From positions 180,389 through 244,388 of the forward strand of contig CAMPET010000096.1 of the NCBI GenBank assembly GCA_946803715.1: 64,000 bases of DNA. Reading direction: 5' to 3'. A program made the translations under genes and the position numbers. Of the stretch, positions 1 to 11,129 are shown one piece after another. Each line of letters opens with the position of its first letter. Position 1 is the stretch's first letter. The notes below the pieces were generated by a model, which saw only the letters and a list, made by a program, of their open reading frames with translations, had not been told where the DNA came from and ran no database searches. This stretch comes from Beroe ovata. Lineage: Eukaryota > Ctenophora > Nuda > Beroida > Beroidae.

Positions 1-673
1 GGAACGGAATCGATATATGCGTTTGAAACATTTGTATTTTTACACACGATCACAGGAAAGTGTGTAGTATGCTTGTTTGGAGAATCACATGTTTGCTTGC
101 GAGAACATATCTCAGACAGAAGCTGAATGCAGCTATTCATACGGTAGCTCGACCGCGCTTAGACACGTAGCTTATAATGGAACATCACTCCAATTACCAA
201 CATGTAATTGATAGAAATTACTCATCCGTGTTAAAAATAATAAGAAATGAGTTCGACTTCAGTTCAACTGACAAATCTGAAGATGTTGATCTCAAATATG
301 ATCAAAAATGAAATCTGATCAACAACATGAAAGTTTGATGATTTTACGTTGATTCGACAATCTGATTAAACCATGATCTTAGATGGAAAAACACACATTG
401 TTTACACAAACAGCGAGAATCTGCATCATTACATCGAAATAGATACAACTGGAATGAAGTCATATTGTGCCGTCGTCTCGATGTTTTCCGGGCATGACGC
501 AACACAAGCGAGATCGTGTTTAATATCTGGTTCAGAACAGGGGCTCTTGGAGAGAAGAGCTACGATCACCCCACAGTTAACAAGGAAGGGGAGCGAGAAA
601 AGTACAGAGAACAATACCGAACACATGAAAATTGAATTAGGGAGAGACTCAGTCAGCAGGTTACCCAAACACG

Positions 674-704
674 ATACACACACACACACAAACACACTCA
701 CACT

Positions 705-733
<29 letters not shown>
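674..733. repeat. (CA)n microsatellite
   Basis: CA dinucleotide array with a few interruptions (AAC, CTC). It produces long artificial Thr-His open frames on both strands. Confidence 0.95.
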
Positions 734-735
<2 letters not shown>

Positions 736-966
736 CGCAGTAAACCCGAGTTAAACAAGCGCCGAAAATATACTTCATTTCAGTGGGGAATCAGATAGAT
801 TGGATTACGGAGAAAACTAACATAATAAAATGAGAGCGCGGGATGACTAGTGACAACTCCATGTGCCGCACGCGCGTGGTAAAGCAGTAACCCCGTCAGC
901 AGTCACGACAAGTTGGGTACCAGCCTCGAGTTGGTACATGGGAACACCGACAAGCAGCTTCCTGTT

Positions 967-1061
967 TCTGTGTGTGAGTGTGTGTGTGTGTGTGTGAGTG
1001 TGTGTGAGTGTGCGTGTATGTATGTGTGTGTGAGTGTGTGCCCTATCTGTAAAATGTTCAT
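967..1061. repeat. (TG)n / TGTGAG microsatellite
   Basis: TG array with regular GTGAG variants. A second TG stretch follows an N at 1096, suggesting that a small assembly gap falls inside the array. Confidence 0.9.
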
Positions 1062-2285
1062 GTGTCCCTGGATGTGGATTTGTCGAACATGTAGGNGTGT
1101 GTGTTGTGTGTGTGTGATTGTGTGATTGTGTGAGCACCAAGACGTGTATCTGAATTTTCGTGATTTCAGTTCGAAACTTACTGGTTGTTCCGACAAAGCG
1201 ACTGACAGAAATAGAATGTCACACATCTTATGACGACCAAAATCCGCAAATGTATACTTTACCAGGAAGTGTAAAATCACGGTTATATTTATAACTTGAC
1301 GGCAAGACGATTGCTGAATACGCGCTCATCTAAACGGTAATTAGAGGGGAGGTAAGGAGTAAATCCTAAACCTTATTCTTAAAATCGAACAGCTTGATTT
1401 CAACTGAAATCCTTATTACAATCAATTCATTCATGTATCACCGAGTATTACGAGGAAGTTTTAGTATGTGAGTGTTAATGTGTAACTGCATCAATCGCTT
1501 AGAGGTTTCACCCATTTATGGTATTCTGCAGTTTCATTCCACGGTGTCATGATTACAAGTCTAATCATGAATTCTTACCTAGGATAGTCAATACTTATCG
1601 GTATTGTTAGGGGGAATTTTGAGCTGGTACAGGTTACATCATCACATGGATAGAATAATCACCTACGGTAACGGATTCAGTGGCTTACAGCTAAAACTAT
1701 TCCATCTCCCATGGTACAAAGAACCCACATAATGATGACACACTCGGCTCGCTGATTAAAACATGATTTCGGGCATGATATAGCTTTCATCATCGCCAAA
1801 ATATCAGGCAGATCTAACCTTGTGTTTCTCACAACCTAAGGAGCAGGGTGCACCTCGAGGTGTGGCATCATTGATATGGAAATTAGGATGGTGCCTATAC
1901 ATCCTGTTGAGAGTTATAAACAGTAACTATATTTCACAATTACACGTGATAACACGTGACAGCAGCATTGACAAGTGGATCTCATTGTCATTGGAGATGT
2001 TTAATGCATGGAAATTTATTAGAATGATAATAAAGTTTTATGAACTTGCAAGCGTGACGGCTGGTATTATGATGAGTGATAAGTGATTAATAAACGCAGG
2101 TTTTGGCATTGGGTTTTAGCATAGGAAGCTGAGGGGAGGGCATTAGATTATAGCTGACTTAACAGATCAAAATTTGGTAAGTGGTTGGAAAATATGTGAA
2201 AAGAAAACGGAAGACATAGTTAGAGATTCTTTCACAGCAAAAATTTCACAGAAACACGTAGATCTGTTAACACAGATCTATTTCC

Positions 2286-2376
2286 CATGTACATTGCACA
2301 GACACCTCACACCGACACACAGACAAAGACAAACACCAACACACAGACACACACACTCAAACACTCAAACACACAC
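2286..2376. repeat. Degenerate (CA)n microsatellite
   Basis: ACACAGACAC and ACACTCAAAC variants of a CA array; no coding evidence. Confidence 0.8.
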
Positions 2377-3500
2377 CGTGTGTGGGTCGTGCGACCACCA
2401 CTAATTTACGTATTGAGTTACGGTGCACAGATGGTGCTTAGTTGTTCTCATTGTAATATAGGTGGAGGGTGAGGGGCAGGCACAAAACACTACGGCACAA
2501 TGCTGACATGCCCCCCCCTGATACTCAGGGAAATGGGTCGATCTGTGTAATTACGCACCGAAAAGTGGAACTTACAATGCATGCGAGGGGAAATAGCCAG
2601 GAAGATTAAACAGGGGGTAGACAAAGGAAGAGCGAGGGGAAAGGGGGAGGGGGCAAAATAGCGAAATGAACTCATCGGATCCCACCTCACGGGGTTAAGG
2701 ACGCTTCTCAGATTGGAAATATTACACTCGAACTGTTGCACCATCGCAATATGATGTTGAATGAACAAATTTAAAGGTACTGAGTGAATGGGCCGAATGA
2801 ATACAAGAAAGAAACACACACAAACGTTCTCGCACCTCATGGAATGTCACGATACTTTGCAAGGTTCTCAAGGAAATGAGGTGCTGTTGCAGTTAAGGAC
2901 CGAAAATTGTAAGTAGCGAGGAAATTGTGTGTTTCCTTCTGTAAGGTAAATTCCAAAGTAGTACTGTCAGAAAGGAAGCCGTTCAAGAATATAATCAAAA
3001 ATCAAATTTAAAGAAAGTTTAATGTCCTCATTTAAACGAAATAATGGTATCCCTGTACAGCATACTTGCCTAGGCAGGTAGAACAGGAAACAGGGTGATA
3101 CGGCACACTACAACCAATTGAAAGAGGTACACAACGAATTTACAGATTTACTGCTGATCATTGGGAGCGCCGCGCAACATGTGGATATCCACGTGACTAC
3201 GAAGAAAGGTCACGCGCCACACTCTGCAACGGGGAATCATGTGATATACATTCCATACAAATTGCAATATATTGGTGCACTAAAATCACAGTGACAGAGA
3301 ATGGGTGATGGTTAACATTAGGATAGCAAGAAAATTAACAAATGGGTACTGACAACTGTTATAGTTATTTGATCTATAACATCTTAACATAGAACTTATG
3401 TATCCAACGCGATTAGAGACTAAGTCTAGAAACTTTAGTAAAGGGATGCGCGGCGCGTTTTTATTAAATTCGGTTTTTGACTCCGCAATGAGAAAATTTT

Positions 3501-3703
3501 GTCGATCGATGATAGACCCTGTCTTGTAGGATTTCACCCTACCCTTGCTGGCGGGATTTTATCGGGGCGGATTGAAAATCGCGCGCACCGACGGTAGGGT
3601 AAAATCCTACAAGACCCTGGCCCTGTCGAGAATTTCGTTTTGCGCGCGCGCGGCTCAAACTTATTCTCGCGGCTTGCATCAGCGGTCTAGCATCGCCAGA
3701 CAA
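3501..3703. mobile_element. GC-rich foldback (MITE-like) element, copy 1
   Basis: It begins with GTCGATCGATGATAGACCC and ends near GCATCGCCAGACA. Both motifs recur at 10222, 16337, 24540-24652 (inverted) and 42050-42290. Inside is a second palindrome: the left arm CTTGTAGGATTTCACCCTAC (about 3523) pairs with the right arm ending at 3612. A CG-alternating core follows. There is no transposase, so it is probably a non-autonomous element; an ancient foldback of another class is possible. Confidence 0.7.
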
Positions 3704-4146
3704 AGAAAATTCTGTGTTCTATATCCAATAGTGAATTTAAGCTCAATTGAGGCGGAACCATTTCCGTCGTGAGCATGAGGATAGCTTAGCTTAAATTGGC
3801 TGAACCGACGCGCCGTGCATTGTCAACTTGCGCGTCAACGAGATAATTGGTGCGCGTCTATGCTCTGCTCTACTTAAACCGCGTCGTCTACTTTAAGTGC
3901 TATCATTAATATGAACCACAAAACTAATAGCTGAAGGTACACATCCAATTGCGTATGAAAACATTAATACAGATTCATCGTGGCCGACAAATGAAATATA
4001 AAGAGGATATTATGGGCAGTTTTCACTTGAAATAAAAGTTCCACACAGGATCAATAACTAAAAACAGCGTTTTCCTGTGAAAGGCTAGCCATTAAATAGG
4101 TCAAAAATAAGTAATCAACTAGTCCATATATTGTTGTCCGTGGGAG

Positions 4147-7100
4147 TTAAAGTAGGCCGGCCGAAGCAGGGGCCGCAGATGACGTATTCTGAAAGTTAGA
4201 TCACATCAATTTCCACCCGAATTACAATCCTGAATGATCACAGACACAATTATCATGTGGAGACAATACTAACCGGAGTAGATCCTCCTCTCAGCAGAGC
4301 AGTGTGCTGAGAGACAAGGTTGTTGTGTGTCTGCTGATGGTGCTGTTGTTGCTGGTATAACTGAGTGTACTGTTGGTAGTACTGGTTACGTAACTCGTTC
4401 GTCGGTGCTTGCTGAGCTTGCGAATACGCACTTGCAGCCTGTGTATGGGAACATGTGATTAACTGATGTCTATCACATCTTTCAATATAAGTGTGATGAC
4501 TGCCTACAATAACTGTTAACAAAGCTGTTCACACCACCTGTTGACCCAGGAGTTGTACTTGTCTAGCTGCCTGCTGTATTTGTCCCTGTAGTTGTAGCAG
4601 CTGTGCCGTGTTGTCGGGCACCGGTGATGGTGCAGGTTGTTGGGGTTGTATTGGCAGATGTGTCTGGTGAGAAACAGCGGCAGCAGCATTGGAACCCAAC
4701 ATTGGCTGAAATATACGTCACTCAACGCTCTCAGTTGCTTCGTACGATGAGCAAGGTAAAAGATATCTTTTACCTTGCTATCTTTATCTAGATAGAGCGA
4801 GTGCGCGCAAAATATACGCCAGTGCGCGCGAAACTTGTTACACGAATTAACTCAGAACAGCTAGTAGTTTTAGTTAATCTTGCTAATTTGCCCCGGATTC
4901 TATTGTCTTTACCTGGGCTGTTGGTGGCTGCAGTGGTGGCGCATGGTGCACAGGAGCCGGTTGAGCGACTGTTGGCTGCGGTGCAGGATGTGCAATAGGG
5001 GCTTGGTAAACCTGTGTGAGAGACTAGTACTATCAACTGTACAGTCTATCGATCTATCACCAATTAATCTCCGAAAACAGATCACTAGTTACTGTGAGTG
5101 ATGTTTACCGGCGTGGCAGTGGTGGCATGCTGGACAGCAGCCGGCACTGGTTGTGCAGCTGATGCCACTATCGGAGATGGCGCAGTATGTTGAGCAGGCA
5201 TGGAGTTCGCAGGTGGAGCATAGGCAGCGGGCATCTGCGGTTGTGCCATGGCTTGAGGTGGCGCCATTTGCGGCCCATGTGCCTGAGCTGGTGCACTGTA
5301 TGTCGGCGGATAAGCGGGGGCCGCACCCGCAGCAGGTGGATATTGTGCTGGCATCATTGGTGGCATTCCTGGCATCATGGGTGGTCCCATTGGCATCCCT
5401 GTGATAGATTGAGATGAGGAGAGTTGAACATGTCTACCTTTACAATGGCACATTCTTGCAATGGCACTGACCGGGCATGGCGGGCATCCCTGGCATCATT
5501 GGAGGCGGGTGTCCGGGGGCAGGAGGGTGCATGGCAGGGGGCTGGGGAGGACCAGGTTGCTGGAAACCAGGACCAGGGAATCGCGGTGGGTTAGATGGTC
5601 TATTGTTGGGATTTCCCTGGCTTCGTGGACAATCTCTAGCAACATGGCCCCTCTCGTTACAGTTGTAACATGTTCTCGTATCAGAGCCGGGCCGGGGGCT
5701 GTTGTTATTGAAACTAGGGGGTGGCATGTTCCCGCCCCTATTCCTAGAACAATCCTTGGCCATATGACCAGGCTCCCCACAGTTGAAACATTTCCTAGTG
5801 TCACCCAGAGATGGTCTAACTCCCCCTCTACCTCCCTGCCTATCATAGGGCTTTTGGTAGTGTGGTTTGGGAGGATAGGCCCCCGCCATGGGCCCTGCGC
5901 CAGGCTTCTGTCCGGGCCCCAGCTCGTTCAGGCCCACACTGTTGGACTGCTGTCGGAGGGTGTGAGCTCCAGTTCTCCCTGGCACACCAAATGCAAGACG
6001 AAGTTGACTGTTCCTAATGAGAGAAACACGCTGTAAGCTAATTGTCACGAGAGCATGTCTGAGAATACCCCAATCACAATCCATACCGTGACTTACCCTA
6101 TCTGATAATTGCTGAACATTCTCTGAGCTTTCTCCGCTGTGTCATGGCTATCAAAATCTACAAAACCAAAACCTCGCGACTCTCCATTGGCGGGGTTTAT
6201 AGCAATCTGAAACAGAACATCGATTAGAAACAACGCATCTGAATATCGATCATTCAACTTGATCTGACGGAGATCAGTTAAGTAATTTGCCAGAAGTGTT
6301 GTTTTGTTGTTGTAAGCAACTCCGTGGCCAAATCAATGTGACCGAATATCGCAGCTGCTTAATGGATTTGCGGGTTCAACTTCAATTGAGTGGAGTTACA
6401 CAGGATTACCGATACAGATCATTGTGGCACGGTTTGTTAACTCACCTATTCGGACTTTCAGTGCAATCTCATAGGGTCCATTACCTTACAGTGTATGAGC
6501 GGGTGTATTGAATCATAATACATTGCATATAATATGCACGGTGATTCCCAATCAACACTCCGAATAAAATTTCTAACATTTCTCGCCAATTCTTTGATAT
6601 ACATTCAAATCCTCCGCATATCCCAAGTCCCAACTCACTATGTCATGAAATTGATCGTTCCCACTCATTCATATAGCATAAGTTTAGCTCTATCTCCAAC
6701 CCTACTTCTCGTCCATTTAATGGTATTCATCGCCCGTTTTAGCATATATTTTCGATATTTATTCATTAGTCACATATTCCAATTCACTATGACATGAAGC
6801 GTTTGATCCAAATTGAGGGTGGAAATCAACTATGAAGTATGAACTACAAAAACTAAGTAGGTGAACTCGATTTGGACCAAATCCAAAAGTAGCTTGAGAG
6901 GTGACAATCTCAAGACTCACAATACTTAACAGACATTCATCCATATCAGATTAGATTAGCTCTATTTCCAAACCCCTCCTAACTCGGTTACTTAATCCTA
7001 TTCAAATCGATCCGTGAGTTGTTAACTCCACACCTAATATATGAAGAAAAAAGACTTGCTCCTGTTTTTACTGAATAAACGTATGCGTGAGTGAGGTGAC

Positions 7101-9537
7101 TCATGACTGAAAGTACGATTCGTTTTTCGCTTTCCAACTTATAAATATGTCACGGCATAGCGGTTATATTGAAGAGAAGTATCAAAAAACATCCCAGCCA
7201 AGATAAAGAACCAGAAGTTTCGATTGATTAAGGCAAGATGAATGAAAAACAAGACATCAAGAAACTTCTCATCCTTTATCTATTGATTTCGGTCATAACA
7301 ATCTTAACATAAAGAATCTCATAGTTTAGGACCAAATAAAAAGAAAAACACAGGAAGAACTAAGATGAAATAAGAGACAACTTATAGCTGGACCGTATGC
7401 ATAGCTTAAGATACTAACAACATAATGGAAAAAATCTCAGATATAGTCCCAATATAGCGATAAAATTGCTTGTTGAATATTTACGTGTATGGATCAGATG
7501 AATAAAATCATAAAAGGATTAGGGGCTATCTGGTACAGTTTGTGCAGAATTCGCCTTTATTGAACTAGCTAAAGAATTCTTAAACAACAAATACCTGCTA
7601 GTTCGAACTTGTGAGGAAATAGTTCGAACCAGTAACGAAGGGTAGCTCAAATCCTATAGTTACCACTTCAATTCCATTTTAGTTCTAGTTTCTACCTAGC
7701 AAGTCGTCATTTTCTTGTTTGTTTCGCATACAGAATCGAAGTTTACCTTACATTCTTAAACCAATCGACTTCGTTCATTTGTGATGAAATAACCTTCTGT
7801 TCTAGTGAATAAGATACATGATAAAATCGTGATGAGAAAAAAGTGACTTCAGAGAGTGATTCAACAAAATTACTTCGTCAATCTACGAAAAATTAGTTTC
7901 AATGCAGAATCATTCTCAGTAATCAGACATTTTGCTATTGCACAACTCTCTGTGATAATGAATTCCTTGTTCATGAGGCGCTCATGACCGTGAATAATTC
8001 TCCATCAATATGATGTAATTTTATCAGATCCTTATATGAACCATATTTCTTTCACTGGGGTGGGGGGCTAGGGATATTATTTAGCAACCCTAGATCACTC
8101 GAGGAGATCAATTCACTTGATCACTACTTCAACAGAAGTTAAAAATATATAATGAATACATAATATAGGGCTTTGATATGACCAGATAGTCAGCCAATAT
8201 GACCAGATAGTCAGCCAAGACCTGAAGCAATATCAAAACCTAATACCTAATGCAATCTCTCCTTCAATGCATCAAAATATTTTTACCACAATGGTCATTG
8301 GTCTCATATATTCAAGGCTCAATAATTCGTTATATCTAATTCATGAATCTTTGTTACTGCAACTGAACCCTGTAAGTGCGGTGATATTAGCTCAGACACG
8401 CTATAGCTTTCATAATTTCTCCTCTCATTCCCTAATAACAGAATTTAAGATACATGTATCTTCATAGGCTACAGGCCTCAATACTCACATCACAGAACAG
8501 GACTTTGCCACATTGGGCAAACAATTCCCTGAGAACATTGGAATCAAAGAGATCCTTTGGAATCCTATCAATGAAGAGTGTTCTGGAGTGAAGTTCTTCG
8601 TATGTGTTAAGGACAAGCGGGGCCCAATCAGTCCTCACAATACGACCTCGTAAGAATCGGCCTGTCAGTGATTCTTTGGCATTCTTGGCTTCTTCACGGT
8701 CTTCAAACTCAACAAAACCACATCCCTTCATGTAGCCAGTTTTCATTGAACGTAAAAGGAAGGCTCTAGCAACCTTTCCAAATGGAGCCAACATATCCTG
8801 ACAATCATATAATTAGTATCAAGTAAGAAATAATACTTCAATATCAGTTCAGTGAATTATGAACAATAGAATAACCTTAGACAACACCTACCCACAGGAC
8901 ATTTTCATCAATGGTCAGAGCAAGATTGCCAAGGAAGAGGAAATTATCAGTGGGGGCATATGTGATAGTTATCTTGTTATCATGAAACATAGACCCACTG
9001 ACTTGATCAATAGCTCTTTTGGCACTAACACTGTCAACAAATGTGACTCTTGCTGGAATATATATCAGAGTGAGCACTGCAATTTTATAAAAAGTCATTA
9101 CATAAGAAAGTCACTTATAGATGAAGGCAGTTTTTCACCTGTATTGCGATCAGTCACTGTGACATTGCTCACAGGATATTCTTTGAACAAAAGTTGATGA
9201 ATTTCCTAGGGAGAAGTGATCAATGGCACTGTTCAAAAACAATGTTTGAAAGGTTATGTCAATATGAACAAATATGTTTCATGGCAGCATAATGTCAGCA
9301 TGGGTATTATGCAACATCAATACAAACCAGCTGAGTCCTCACCTCAGGTCTTGGATCATTAGGTAGGTTAGTCAACTCAATCCTCTTTCTCTTGAAAAAT
9401 TCATTCTTGCTGTCTTCTATCAGTTTCAATTTTTCACTCTCGGGAGGGTCTGTTGGTTTGTCATTAGTAAAGTCTTCATTCTCAACTTTTGCTCCAGCAG
9501 CATTTTCTGGTCTGTTCCTTTCAAATGTGCGTCCCAT
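4147..9537 (-). CDS. Raver-like RNA-binding protein with three RRMs and two CCHC zinc knuckles
   Basis: Eleven exons, in transcript order: 9537-9343, 9207-9139, 9052-8892, 8797-8489, 6206-6097, 6013-5472, 5398-5109, 5011-4913, 4705-4538, 4438-4274, 4188-4147 (TAA). All have GT-AG junctions; phases agree everywhere except inside exon 2. Three tandem RRMs come first. RRM1 and RRM2 span exons 1-4. RRM3 is split across the 2.3-kb intron, its RNP1 reading RGFGFVDF in exon 5. The spacing and the LHSRTLFIDRIP boundary between RRM2 and RRM3 match the Raver (PTB-binding) family, which are nuclear splicing co-regulators. Exon 6 adds two CX2CX4HX4C zinc knuckles (CFNCGEPGHMAKDC and CYNCNERGHVARDC). A Pro/Gln/Met-rich tail of roughly 350 residues follows. 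Total is about 716 codons. Exon 2 needs one extra base near 9182-9186 to stay in frame. Family assignment is firm for the RRM part; the tail is lineage-specific. Confidence 0.85.
6207..8488 (-). other. Large intron of the Raver-like gene
   Basis: Exon 4 ends in GAT at 8489 and exon 5 resumes with ATT at 6206 in phase 0 inside RRM3, so the 2.28 kb between them is an intron. It is AT-rich; I see no open frame or RNA gene I can support. A short direct repeat (GACCAGATAGTCAGCC, twice) lies near 8179-8217. Confidence 0.75.
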
Positions 9538-11129
9538 ATGCAGCTATAATATATCAATAAGCTCAAGATGTTAGAGCCTCCTCATAAGATTGAGATCACA
9601 GAATCAATACAAAAACTTATTTATTGATTGATGTGGATGATTCAATGGGAAGAGATGATTTATTACTTATTAAAGTCGACTGTACAGGTTTTTGAGGTCA
9701 GTTAAACTTTCACAATCCTTTATGTAAACAATCCTTTACACAAACAATCCCCAAACCAATCTTATTCTGGGCATCACAATATGGTTGTAAATAGACTTAA
9801 CAGTTAGCAAATGTGTACAATAATTTCTATCAACTTTGTTTCCTTTCTCTCAGTCTCAGAAGAACAACAACAATTGATGAGACAAACATACCTTAGATGC
9901 CAACATGTGATGATGAAACAAAGAAATAAATATCACTTGTTTGCACACAATTGTCGGATGTTTGTAGGACTTCTCCCTCTACAACACGCAGCATTAAATT
10001 ACCTAAAAAGATTGTACAGGGGCTCACATCAGAGGGACTGGCATGGCATCCCCAGAAAAATTCCAATATTCTATTATTATGCTAGGGGCTTCCTCTACCG
10101 CCGGCCCTGCACGATCATGATTCCGCCCTGCAACGGTATGAAAACCCGCCAGCAAGTGTACGAAGTTATCATACATTTGCAATAAAAGACATGATACCAT
10201 TAATGACGTTTCTTGTCGAATGTCGATCGATGATAGACCCAGCTGTCGAAAATTTTTGCCGGATGTTATCTGTCCATTGTTTCTTGCGCGCGCGCTTTCA
10301 TTGAAGGCCGAAACAGAAGGCGCGCGCGCCGCGCGCAAAAAACGGTGGACAGATAACATTGCATCCGCGGCAAGAGAATTTCGCTTCGCGCGCGCGGCGC
10401 AAACTTATTATCAGACAGGCGCGGCTATATATAGCGTGGCTATATATAGCGTAGCCAGACAAACGTCGCCCGCACCCTATGCCATTCCATACTATGCGAT
10501 AACAACGCTCGCGCTGTGTACTAAAAGATTTTCCCTATCATCGGCGCGGCGTCGCGCAATCTTGATTCCGCCAGATCAGACCATTTCATCCCTTGACACA
10601 TATGTGTCCATGTCATAAGGGATGCAGATGAAATGCACATGTCACAACAGAAAACGGGACTATATCATCTATAGGCAAGACATATAGTTATACGTCATTT
10701 GAAAACATAAACATGAACAAACCTGTCTCCGGTCTTATATGTCGTAGTTGTATTGCATATCAATATGGAAACTTATCTTTAATTCAACATTCGACAATTT
10801 TCGAAATGCAGAAGAGGACAATTTTAGTTTTAATTGTACTTATACTTATAGATTTACTCATAGATCGGAAAAAATTAAATGACAGTCCTACTTGTTGGGT
10901 GACTTACTGGCGACTGAGCGAAAAGAAGCCAGTGTCAGCAGTGAACTCTGCAAAATGAACGCATTTTCAATCCTTTAAGTAAGAATGTTATATGTTGTAC
11001 GGTTACATTTTATGCATGTACTATGTCTCGTGTTGTTTTAAAAAGGGGCACATAGAGGCTGTGTGTACCCACATGCGACAGCTGCCTGACATCTTGTTAC
11101 AACGGCGACAGTTTCATCACTTTTTCACG
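9538..11129. other. Intergenic region between the Raver-like and ZNF207 genes
   Basis: It contains the upstream side of the Raver-like gene and foldback copy 2. Short open stretches, such as one at 10713-10958, show no family resemblance or codon pattern that I would call coding. Confidence 0.5.
10222..10463. mobile_element. GC-rich foldback element, copy 2
   Basis: Starts with the GTCGATCGATGATAGACCC signature, then GCCGGATGTTATCTGTCC, which pairs with GGACAGATAACAT about 85 bases on around a CG-alternating core. It ends near a tandem GGCTATATATAGCGT duplication and AGCCAGACA. The second palindrome type is the one seen intact at 16258-16335, so this looks like a composite of two families. 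Confidence 0.7.

Larger units (their letters stand above)
1..3500. other. Gene-poor left edge; no coding region recognised
   Basis: Open stretches here are short and mostly run through CA/TG arrays, and none resembles a known family. I see three dinucleotide arrays (listed separately), one N at 1096, and AT-rich sequence. The 5' side of this block may belong to a gene outside the window. Confidence 0.6.

Noticed and set aside
373-1280. Open frames of about 100-140 codons across CA/TG arrays
   Set aside because: Thr-His or Val-Cys repeats translated from microsatellites, present on both strands; no coding signal outside the arrays.
5461-6036. 191-codon plus-strand frame
   Set aside because: Antisense shadow of the zinc-knuckle exon of the Raver-like gene.
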